DNA from: an uncultured beta proteobacterium
Lineage (GTDB): Bacteria > Pseudomonadota > Gammaproteobacteria > Burkholderiales > SG8-39
DNA length: 5,204 nt
Direction: 5' to 3'
NCBI GenBank assembly: GCA_902826155.1
Contig: CADEDU010000015.1
Location: 57,835 to 63,038 of the forward strand
In this document: in pieces, positions 1-5,204 of the stretch
How the letters are laid out: every line of letters begins with the position of its first letter
How positions within the stretch are numbered: position 1 is the stretch's first letter
Position numbers and translations under genes: made by a program
Notes under the pieces: generated by a model
Seen by the model: only the letters and a program-made list of their open reading frames with translations
What the model was told of the DNA's origin: nothing
Databases searched by the model: none

Positions 1-361
1 CGGCGAGCGATTGCAGGGAATCGGCCACGCTGCGTGCGGCGGCGTTGCCTTCGGTACCCGATGCGGCAATCGCGCCGATCGCATTGGAGTAGCTCGCCAG
101 GGCATCGGCCGCGCGAATGCGCTTTTCCCACTGCGCGGCGAACTGCTTCGCTTGCTCGTCTGCGGCGATGGCGCGCAGGTCGGCATCGACTGCGCGTCCG
201 CCCGAAACGATCGCTGCGCGAAACTGATTGGTCGCGTCGACGAACGGGGAGACGTCGGGAATCGTGTTCGCGCAACCGCTCGCCAGCGTGCCCGCTCCGG
301 CGACGGCAAGCGCGACGATCCAGCGCCGCACGGTGGAGTTGGGTCTGATCACAGCCTGCAT
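1..361 (-). CDS. Putative helical outer-membrane lipoprotein (3' end outside window)
   Basis: The frame opens with ATG at 361-359 and runs 120 codons without a stop to the left edge, so the C-terminus is missing. The start is supported by AAGGAG four bases upstream and by stops just upstream in the same frame. The N-terminus is a type II signal peptide: R6, R12 and R13, then a hydrophobic core WIVALAVAGAGTL, then the lipobox LASGC with the lipidated Cys at residue 30. Ala at +2 is not the Asp retention signal, so Lol-dependent sorting to the outer membrane is expected in a Gram-negative. The mature part from about residue 40 is Ala-rich and amphipathic, with many Q, E, R and K residues and no extra hydrophobic segment, so it is probably a helical bundle facing the periplasm. 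I do not recognise the family. It begins 21 bases after the giant gene and is probably co-transcribed and translationally close to it. An accessory role (anchor, secretion aid or protection) is only inference. Confidence 0.88.
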   Translation of the reverse strand, partial: MQAVIRPNSTVRRWIVALAVAGAGTLASGCANTIPDVSPFVDATNQFRAAIVSGGRAVDADLRAIAADEQAKQFAAQWEKRIRAADALASYSNAIGAIAASGTEGNAAARSVADSLQSLA

Positions 362-365
362 GCGA

Positions 366-371
366 CTCCTT
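366..371 (-). promoter_or_regulatory. Shine-Dalgarno sequence of the lipoprotein gene
   Basis: The minus strand reads AAGGAG, then the 4-base spacer TCGC, then ATG. It is a near-perfect anti-16S match with a slightly short spacer, and it fixes the start at 361 rather than at the GTG ten codons inside. Confidence 0.85.
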
Positions 372-379
372 GGTCGTGG

Positions 380-385
380 TTATCA
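380..385 (-). other. Tandem in-frame stop codons TGA TAA
   Basis: The giant gene ends in TGA (385-383), followed at once by TAA (382-380) in the same frame. The downstream lipoprotein gene is in this same frame (offset of 24 bases from the first stop to the ATG). Without the stops, readthrough would fuse the two proteins. No inverted repeat or T-tract follows, so there is no sign of a terminator between the genes. Confidence 0.8.
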
Positions 386-3300
386 GCTGCGGCGTATCAG
401 CTCGAGCACCGTATCGAGCTTGCCTTGCAACAGCTTGTTCTCGGCTTCGAGCCGGGCCACCGATTCCTGCAGCGGCCCAAGCTCGGTGTAGAAGTTGCTG
501 CCGGCGATCTGGCGTGTGTCGCGCCCGAAACCGGCGAGCACCGGTCGTTCGACGTACGTCACGCGATGCATCACGCGCCAGGTCTTGTTCTTCTTCGCAC
601 GGTCCACCTCGCGCAGCGCCCGTGCGCCCTCGTTGTTGCCGGCGAGCCACTCCGGATCGACGACCTGTGCGAAGAAATCGTCGAAGTGAGACGTGGCGCC
701 TTCGAGGTAGAAGCTCATGAAACGATAGCGCTTCACCTTCTCGCCGGGGAAGTACGGCCGGTCCTTGAAGTCGGTCACGCTCTGGCGCTCCACCCCGGAC
801 AGATCGACGTTCAACGAGAGTGCCTGCGTGGTCGAGACCGATTTGGTCATCGTTTGTTTCACATGGAAAGTTGCCAGCGCCGTGAGCTCGCCCTTCACAT
901 CGGCGACGTTCACCTCGCTCTCCACGCCCAGCTTGCCGCTGAACTCGATCGAGCTGCCGATCGTGTGCTCGACGGTGCTGGCGAACTGCTGGCTCTCGGC
1001 GTGGGTGCCGCCGTCGGCATCCCACACGTAAGTGTTGACGATGTTGCGCTTGCCGGCGCGGATCTGCAGATCTTCCATCTTGCGTTGCCAGCTCTCGAAC
1101 ACCTGGGCGCTATGCACGCCCTGCTCGTACCGGGTGCGCGAGGCCTTGAGATTTTCGGTCTGCTCCTCGGCCGCGGCTTTGCGCGATTCGTCGTCATCCA
1201 CGTCCGGATCGACCTCGCGATTGAGCGAAGTCTCATCGACCAGGCGCGCGTTGAAGTTGGCGAAGTAGGTCGCGCGCTCGGTGTCGGCCTGGTCGATCTT
1301 CGCCGCCAGGTCATAGGCGTCGTACAGCCGATAGTAGCTGGCGGGATACACCGCCCCGTACTGCGCGCGCATCTGCGGTACGTCGCCGAAGAAGCGCTCG
1401 CTGGTCGGCTGAAGGCCGGTCAGGCCATCGAGGCTGCCGTTCATGACGTACGCCGGGTTGATGAGAAACGTGACGGTGTTGACGTCGGGCGGGATGCCTT
1501 CGACCGGCTTGAGTGCGTAGCTCACCATGCGCCCGGTGCGCTTGAGCCGCGTGACGAACACATCGGCCAGCGCCGAGACCACCAGCGCATAACCGACGTT
1601 CTTCGGCACGAAGCGCCGGCCGATCGTCGGGAACCGCGGCGCATCCTCGGGCGCGCCGCGCAACTCCATGCGATCGAGCGTCGTGCTGCTCGACGAAGTT
1701 TCCACCTTGGTGGAGTTCAAGAATCCGTAGGTGAAGTCCAATTCGCCTTTGAAGCCGACCTTGAACTCCCCAAGTTTCTTGGTGACGCCCAATGGGGTCA
1801 CCGCGCCGTACTCGCCTTCGGTGCCGAAGAAGGCGGCCAGACTCAATCCGAGACCGGCATCCTGTTCGCGCGACCAGCCATAGCGCACCTCGTTGGCGAC
1901 TTCCAGCTCGACCGACGCCGCGCCGTTGTAGGAGGGCGGATCGACGGTGAGATTCTCGCTGGGCACCGGCGGTGCGCCTTCGATATATCCGAGCAACGTC
2001 GGTTTGAACTGCGCATTGCCCACCCACTTCAACTCGAGCTGCTCGACACGCTTCTGCGCGAGCAGCGATACGCCGGCTGCCGCGGGCACCGCGAGAAAGC
2101 GCCGCATCATCGCGGTCTTGTTGCCGCTGGCGAAATCGATGCCGTAGGTGACGTACTCGTTGGTCACCAGCGCATCGGCCACCAGCGGCAGCGTGTTGTC
2201 GAGCACGACGGTCGCATTCAAGAGGGTGGCCGGTTGGGCGGGATTCGTCAGATTGGGAGTGTGAAGCGGACGCGCTGCCGTATCGCTGCCTTGCGGCATC
2301 TGCGCCGGTGCCGGCTGCGCAAGGGCGAGCGGCCAATAGCCGATCAGCCCGGGTTCGTCACCACGCAACCGGCGCCGCAAGGTCGCACCGATCGCGTCCG
2401 CGCTCCGGCGCACCGACCATAGACGCAACTCGGCGACCCATCCGTTGAAATGGCTCGTGCCCGAGGTGGCCTCACCCAGCGCCAACCGCGACAAGACCGG
2501 TTTGTATGTCGGTGCAAGCGCGAGCGTGTGGACCAGCACGCCGTTGGTGAAGGTGTCGAGCGTGCGCTGGCCAAGATCCCAGGCAAGCGTCTCGTGGAAC
2601 CACGCCGAGTGGTCGAACATGTTCGACGTCCAGACGATCTCCGGCGTGCTCGCCGGGCCGCCGGCCACCGCGATGCGCCACTCGCGCGCGATGGTGCTGC
2701 CGGAAAAATAGGTGAGCCGTGTATCCAATCGGATCTGGCTGACGCGACCATCGGTGAACGACAGAACGCTCTGCCACGCCGTCGAGCCGTCCAGATCCGA
2801 ACCGGCGTGTTGCGGCATGCCCGTCTTGACCCACAATTCGATCGTGCCCACGTCGGGCAGCTTGAGATCCGCCGGCACGTGCAGCACATCGCCGCTTCCG
2901 TCGAACCGGACCACGCCGTGCCCCGGATGACCGATCGGCGCGGAGCACACCTGCCGCATCGCGCGGTTGTCGACGTTGACGGCCCTGCCCGCGCCGAGCT
3001 GGTTCTCCAGATCGCGATCAAGCGGATACCAGGCCAGCAGTCCCGGTTCATCGCCGCTCAGCGCGGTCTTGCTGTTGATCTCGATCTCCTCGTCGCTCAG
3101 CGCGAGATTCCACACGCGCAGCTCCGCCACGCGGCCGAAATGCTGGGTGTTCGCGGGCGAGGTCCGGGCAAGCGCGTTACCGATCGTGTCGATCGGAATG
3201 CTCGCGCGGAAGGTCTTCTTGTGCAGCGCCTTGAGTCGCTTGTCGAACTCGATCGCCTTGTCTTTGATGGCGGTATCGGCATGCACCGCCGCGCGCATCG

Positions 3301-5204
3301 CTTCGATCGCGGTCTGCATGACATCGCCGGCCCTGACACCGTCGATGTAGAACGTCGTGCTCGCGCCTTGCTCGGCCGAGTGCGCGACCGCGGCTAGGTG
3401 ATGCCAGCCGGGTTGCAGCAGCGACAGGTCGTAGCCGCAACCGCAGAACACGTCCGCGCCGGCCAGATAGATGCCCAGCTCGCGCCCGCGCCTGGCCAGG
3501 ACGTGATGCTCGCCGCCGCCGCTGCCGCGCAGCAACGTGTTCCACTCGGCGGTCTTGGGCAGCGGCGTCTGGAACCACGCTTCGATCGTGTACTCGCTGG
3601 GCAGCTCAATCGCCGGGCTGAGCGTCAGCGCGGCACCAGCTCCGAACTCCATACACCCGCGCGCCTCGTCGGGCAGCCACTGTTCGTGGCTCGTGTTGCC
3701 CGTGGTCGCGGCTGCGTCGTAGCGGGTGAGGCGCATGCGACCGTCGCGATCAAAGTAGGCGAGTTGCACGTTGCCGTCGGCGGTCTCGCTGATCGTCATG
3801 CGCGAGGCCGCGTCGACGAACCTGAGCCGTGCGGCGCGCGTTTCCAGCCCGCGCGACTCGTTCGAGGTGAGGGCGCGCATGCTCACCGCGGCGGCTGCGC
3901 CCTGCAGCACCTGATCACCGTACCTGCGCATCTCGGCGTGAACCAGCGTGAGGCTCGTGTCGGCGGCGTCCCGATAGAGCCGCCACTGCGCCACCTTGGC
4001 CGCACCGTCGCGCATCGCCGATTGCAGTGCGCTCAGCTCGGCGCGCTTGGCGATGAGTATCTGGTTCGCGCTCTGGTGTCGGAGTTGGGCTTCCGGTATT
4101 CGGGTGGTGGCCTGCTCGCCGGTCGGCGTGAGCGTCCATTCGCGTGCGGGGGAGGCTTCGCGCATCTCCTTGGTCACGCCGTCGCCGCGCGCCGACAAGC
4201 CCAGGTCGGACGCCGCGAGCACCAGCTCATAGCGACCATTGCTGTTCGCGGCCACTTTGCGCCACTGCGTGTAGACGCGGCGCGACTCGAGATCGGCGCG
4301 CAGGACATGCCGATCCAGCAGCACGCCGGTGTCCCCCAACAGCAGCACGCCGTTGTCGCGCTGCGCCTTCGTGGTGATACGGAACTGGCCCGAACCGTCG
4401 GGGAGGAACGCCCACAGACGATGGTTCACCGGCCCACCGTCGTCGCGCTTGCCGCTCAGCATCGCCAGGCCAAGCCATCCGGTGTTGGTCGCCATCGTCG
4501 GAAAGTAGATCGCGGCGAGCGTCGCATCGTTGTGCGCCGGATGCGAGATCCAACACCAGTAGTTGGTGGGATCGTGCAGCTCGGTCCGATACTCGGCGAA
4601 GGCGGCACGCTCGGCGCGTTGCGCCGCATCGATCTCCTTGAGCAGCGCCGCCTCGCGCGCCCGGCTGCCGGCGCCGTCGTTGTACAGATCGAGCAGCGTC
4701 TGCCAGTGATCGCGCTCGGCGATCAGCGTCGGCTCGCGTTGCTCGAACGACTGGTAGGCGCGCGCCGCCATCGGATCGGCGTTCGGATCGGATGCCGGCA
4801 AGGTCACGACGTCGGCGTATTCGTCCTCGGTGATGCCGGCTTCGATCGCACGCAAGCCGTGCCCGCGAATCTCCAGCGTCTCGAACCGATCCGCCTGTAG
4901 CTGCGCGATGCCGAACGTGCGCATCAGCACGAGCTCCGCGTCGGCGGCGAGTTTGAATTCGCCGATCGCCTCGAACCAACCCGCTTCATTCGGGCCGCTG
5001 AACGGGAACGTCCTGGCCGCAACCCGGCCGCTCGCATCGGGCGTCTCGGGCAGCGTGATCCAGTCCTCGGCCGAGTGCGAGCGCTTGCCCTTGTAGCGAA
5101 ACACGAACAAGCCTTCTGCCTGCTGCGGGTCGCGGATCACCTCATCCGCGCCGTTCTTGATGCGGAATTCGAAGCGTTCCTGGTAACGAACACCGGCGGC
5201 CACC
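383..5204 (-). CDS. Giant multidomain protein with putative beta-trefoil and two LamG domains (5' end outside window)
   Basis: This open frame of at least 1606 codons ends at a TGA (385-383) and is still open at the right edge. The GTG at 5203 is only the first possible start in view, so the true N-terminus is probably upstream. Residue numbers count from that GTG. Residues 1-155 are beta-rich and unrecognised. Residues 155-209 are helical. Residues 226-365 form three repeats resembling a ricin-type beta-trefoil. Residues 372-434 are a long helix. Residues 517-735 and 764-960 are LamG/ConA-like jelly rolls, each ending in VAELR(V/L)W and then GDEPGL. Residues 1015-1606 are unrecognised, with alternating amphipathic strands (1098-1161, 1411-1468), a helical acidic linker (1292-1388) and a terminal zipper (1575-1604). 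No hydrophobic transmembrane helix is evident. Cysteines are few (217, 517, 587, 589, 753). LamG and trefoil domains usually bind glycans or surface ligands. A secreted adhesin or pore-forming toxin is my inference, and the protein could equally be a structural surface protein. Confidence 0.95.
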   Translation of the reverse strand, partial: VAAGVRYQERFEFRIKNGADEVIRDPQQAEGLFVFRYKGKRSHSAEDWITLPETPDASGRVAARTFPFSGPNEAGWFEAIGEFKLAADAELVLMRTFGIAQLQADRFETLEIRGHGLRAIEAGITEDEYADVVTLPASDPNADPMAARAYQSFEQREPTLIAERDHWQTLLDLYNDGAGSRAREAALLKEIDAAQRAERAAFAEYRTELHDPTNYWCWISHPAHNDATLAAIYFPTMATNTGWLGLAMLSGKRDDGGPVNHRLWAFLPDGSGQFRITTKAQRDNGVLLLGDTGVLLDRHVLRADLESRRVYTQWRKVAANSNGRYELVLAASDLGLSARGDGVTKEMREASPAREWTLTPTGEQATTRIPEAQLRHQSANQILIAKRAELSALQSAMRDGAAKVAQWRLYRDAADTSLTLVHAEMRRYGDQVLQGAAAAVSMRALTSNESRGLETRAARLRFVDAASRMTISETADGNVQLAYFDRDGRMRLTRYDAAATTGNTSHEQWLPDEARGCMEFGAGAALTLSPAIELPSEYTIEAWFQTPLPKTAEWNTLLRGSGGGEHHVLARRGRELGIYLAGADVFCGCGYDLSLLQPGWHHLAAVAHSAEQGASTTFYIDGVRAGDVMQTAIEAMRAAVHADTAIKDKAIEFDKRLKALHKKTFRASIPIDTIGNALARTSPANTQHFGRVAELRVWNLALSDEEIEINSKTALSGDEPGLLAWYPLDRDLENQLGAGRAVNVDNRAMRQVCSAPIGHPGHGVVRFDGSGDVLHVPADLKLPDVGTIELWVKTGMPQHAGSDLDGSTAWQSVLSFTDGRVSQIRLDTRLTYFSGSTIAREWRIAVAGGPASTPEIVWTSNMFDHSAWFHETLAWDLGQRTLDTFTNGVLVHTLALAPTYKPVLSRLALGEATSGTSHFNGWVAELRLWSVRRSADAIGATLRRRLRGDEPGLIGYWPLALAQPAPAQMPQGSDTAARPLHTPNLTNPAQPATLLNATVVLDNTLPLVADALVTNEYVTYGIDFASGNKTAMMRRFLAVPAAAGVSLLAQKRVEQLELKWVGNAQFKPTLLGYIEGAPPVPSENLTVDPPSYNGAASVELEVANEVRYGWSREQDAGLGLSLAAFFGTEGEYGAVTPLGVTKKLGEFKVGFKGELDFTYGFLNSTKVETSSSSTTLDRMELRGAPEDAPRFPTIGRRFVPKNVGYALVVSALADVFVTRLKRTGRMVSYALKPVEGIPPDVNTVTFLINPAYVMNGSLDGLTGLQPTSERFFGDVPQMRAQYGAVYPASYYRLYDAYDLAAKIDQADTERATYFANFNARLVDETSLNREVDPDVDDDESRKAAAEEQTENLKASRTRYEQGVHSAQVFESWQRKMEDLQIRAGKRNIVNTYVWDADGGTHAESQQFASTVEHTIGSSIEFSGKLGVESEVNVADVKGELTALATFHVKQTMTKSVSTTQALSLNVDLSGVERQSVTDFKDRPYFPGEKVKRYRFMSFYLEGATSHFDDFFAQVVDPEWLAGNNEGARALREVDRAKKNKTWRVMHRVTYVERPVLAGFGRDTRQIAGSNFYTELGPLQESVARLEAENKLLQGKLDTVLELIRRS
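392..481 (-). other. C-terminal leucine-zipper-like coiled coil (residues 1575-1604)
   Basis: An uninterrupted 4-3 heptad register runs through L1578, V1582, L1585, N1589, L1592, L1596, V1599 and I1603. The d positions are L, L, L and V. The a positions are V, N, L and I, with a single Asn at an a position as in classical zippers. The protein ends three residues later. This predicts self-association, or pairing with another coiled-coil protein, through the extreme C-terminus. Confidence 0.75.
797..976 (-). other. Amphipathic beta-hairpin candidate 2 (residues 1410-1469)
   Basis: Alternation is very regular. From 1411 to 1433 the odd positions are the apolar or small ones (V1411, I1415, I1419, F1421, L1425, V1427, V1431, V1433). 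After a short ADVK turn the register changes, and even positions are apolar through 1468 (L1440, A1442, A1444, F1446, V1448, M1452, V1456, L1462, L1464, V1466, L1468). The polar face is rich in Ser, Thr, Lys and Glu. Two strands of more than 20 residues around one turn suit an aerolysin- or MACPF-like hairpin. No family signature was seen to confirm this. Confidence 0.5.
1721..1918 (-). other. Amphipathic beta-hairpin candidate 1 (residues 1096-1161)
   Basis: Hydrophobic or aromatic residues fall mostly on even positions from V1098 to F1126 (V1098, L1100, V1102, V1106, Y1108, W1110, L1118, L1120, L1122, F1126). After a Gly/Pro/Lys-rich turn region they switch to odd positions from F1147 to F1161 (F, V, F, G, L, F, Y, F). 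A Ser/Thr-rich tail follows (1164-1175). This strand-turn-strand layout is the kind seen in membrane-inserting hairpins of beta-pore-forming proteins, but soluble extended sheets can look the same. Confidence 0.45.
2324..2914 (-). other. LamG/ConA-like jelly-roll domain 2 (residues 764-960)
   Basis: This is a second copy of the fold, with VRFDGSGDVLHVP (765-777), DVGTIELWVKTG (784-795), WFHETLAWD (868-876), TFTNGVLVHTL (884-894), GWVAELRLWS (921-930) and GDEPGLIGYWPL (948-959). Its last 40 residues align plainly with those of domain 1, which points to an internal duplication. It lacks the helical insertion of domain 1. The usual WHH is degenerate (WFH), and the IDG of domain 1 is TNG here. 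Confidence 0.88.
2999..3655 (-). other. LamG/ConA-like jelly-roll domain 1 (residues 517-735)
   Basis: Diagnostic LamG-like strands are present in order: SEYTIEAWFQT (536-546), GWHHLAAV (599-606), TFYIDGVRAG (617-626), GRVAELRVWN (690-699), and the closing GDEPGLLAWYPL (717-728). Between the DGVRAG strand and the AELRVW strand sits an insertion of about 60 charged, mostly helical residues (628-689) that a standard LamG domain lacks. C587 and C589 form a CGC next to the sheet. These domains usually bind carbohydrate or protein ligands outside the cell. Confidence 0.9.
4109..4528 (-). other. Putative ricin-type beta-trefoil domain (residues 226-365 of the giant protein)
   Basis: Three successive units of about 40-50 residues share one layout: an opening beta strand, a Gly/Leu-containing second strand, a polar loop, then a Trp at the end. 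The units are residues 228-270 (ending in RLWAFLPDG), 271-321 (starting GQFRITTK and ending in YTQWRKV) and 322-364 (starting GRYELVL and ending in REWTLTPTG). The spacing of the W motifs (W264, W314, W356) and the QW in the second unit match the Q-x-W architecture of ricin B-like lectins. Loop residues are too divergent to predict a sugar, and one or more sites may be inactive. The call rests on pattern alone. Confidence 0.6.

Noticed and set aside
302..361. Twin-arginine (Tat) signal in the lipoprotein
   Set aside because: R12-R13 followed by WIV only weakly resembles the Tat consensus. The short hydrophobic core and lipobox fit an ordinary Sec/SPII lipoprotein signal.
362..382. Terminator or promoter in the gap between the two genes
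   Set aside because: Only 21 bases are available and they are taken up by the second stop and the Shine-Dalgarno. There is no stem-loop, T-tract or -10/-35 pair.
797..1918. Assignment of the C-terminal module to the MACPF or aerolysin family
   Set aside because: The strand patterning is suggestive, but I see neither the MACPF signature nor a recognisable aerolysin motif, so no family name is given.
11..2422. 803-codon open frame on the plus strand
   Set aside because: It is the exact antisense of the giant gene's codon frame (codons opposite codons). It stays open because the sense gene almost never uses TTA, CTA or TCA. It ends where the sense strand has a CTA Leu (residue 928). It begins at a TTG, crosses the two-gene junction, and its product is a low-complexity mix rich in Arg, His, Ala and Leu with no fold.
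2450..4900. Two further long plus-strand open frames (315 and 500 codons) in the same frame
   Set aside because: They are the same antisense shadow, interrupted only opposite the CTA Leu codons at sense residues 603 and 102. They have no ribosome-binding site and no recognisable domain.
5201..5203. GTG as the true start of the giant gene
   Set aside because: It lies one base from the window edge, so no upstream Shine-Dalgarno can be seen. No signal peptide follows it, and the first residues run straight into beta-strand-like sequence. The gene is treated as truncated by the window.

Overview
The window is a GC-rich (roughly 63-65% by eye) bacterial segment with two genes. Both lie on the minus strand and both are cut by a window edge. 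Three traits suggest a high-GC Gram-negative bacterium, plausibly a proteobacterium: the near absence of TTA, CTA and TCA codons, a canonical AAGGAG ribosome-binding site, and a short lipoprotein signal peptide with Ala at +2. I cannot place the genus.

Layout, in the direction of transcription (right to left): positions 5204 to 383 hold at least 1606 codons of a giant multidomain protein whose N-terminus lies beyond the right edge. After tandem in-frame stops (TGA TAA) and a 21-base gap with a Shine-Dalgarno sequence, the ATG at 361 opens a lipoprotein gene that runs off the left edge. The tight spacing and shared strand suggest one operon. There is no gene-free stretch above 300 bases, and I see no RNA gene, mobile element, CRISPR array or terminator.

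The giant protein reads as a carbohydrate- or surface-binding protein joined to a possible membrane-active module. In order it shows a beta-rich N-terminal part, a helical segment, a three-fold repeat that looks like a ricin-type beta-trefoil, a second long helical segment, two LamG/concanavalin A-like jelly-roll domains, and a C-terminal third of about 600 residues that I do not recognise. That last part contains two stretches with strict alternation of hydrophobic and polar residues. Each is laid out as strand-turn-strand, like the membrane-inserting hairpins of beta-pore-forming toxins. It ends in a short leucine-zipper-like coiled coil. No catalytic domain is recognisable.

The working hypothesis is a large lectin-armed, possibly pore-forming or adhesive protein, co-expressed with a small helical outer-membrane lipoprotein that could anchor, chaperone or protect against it. 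The LamG calls are secure. The trefoil is a good pattern match. The pore-forming idea is inference from residue patterning only.
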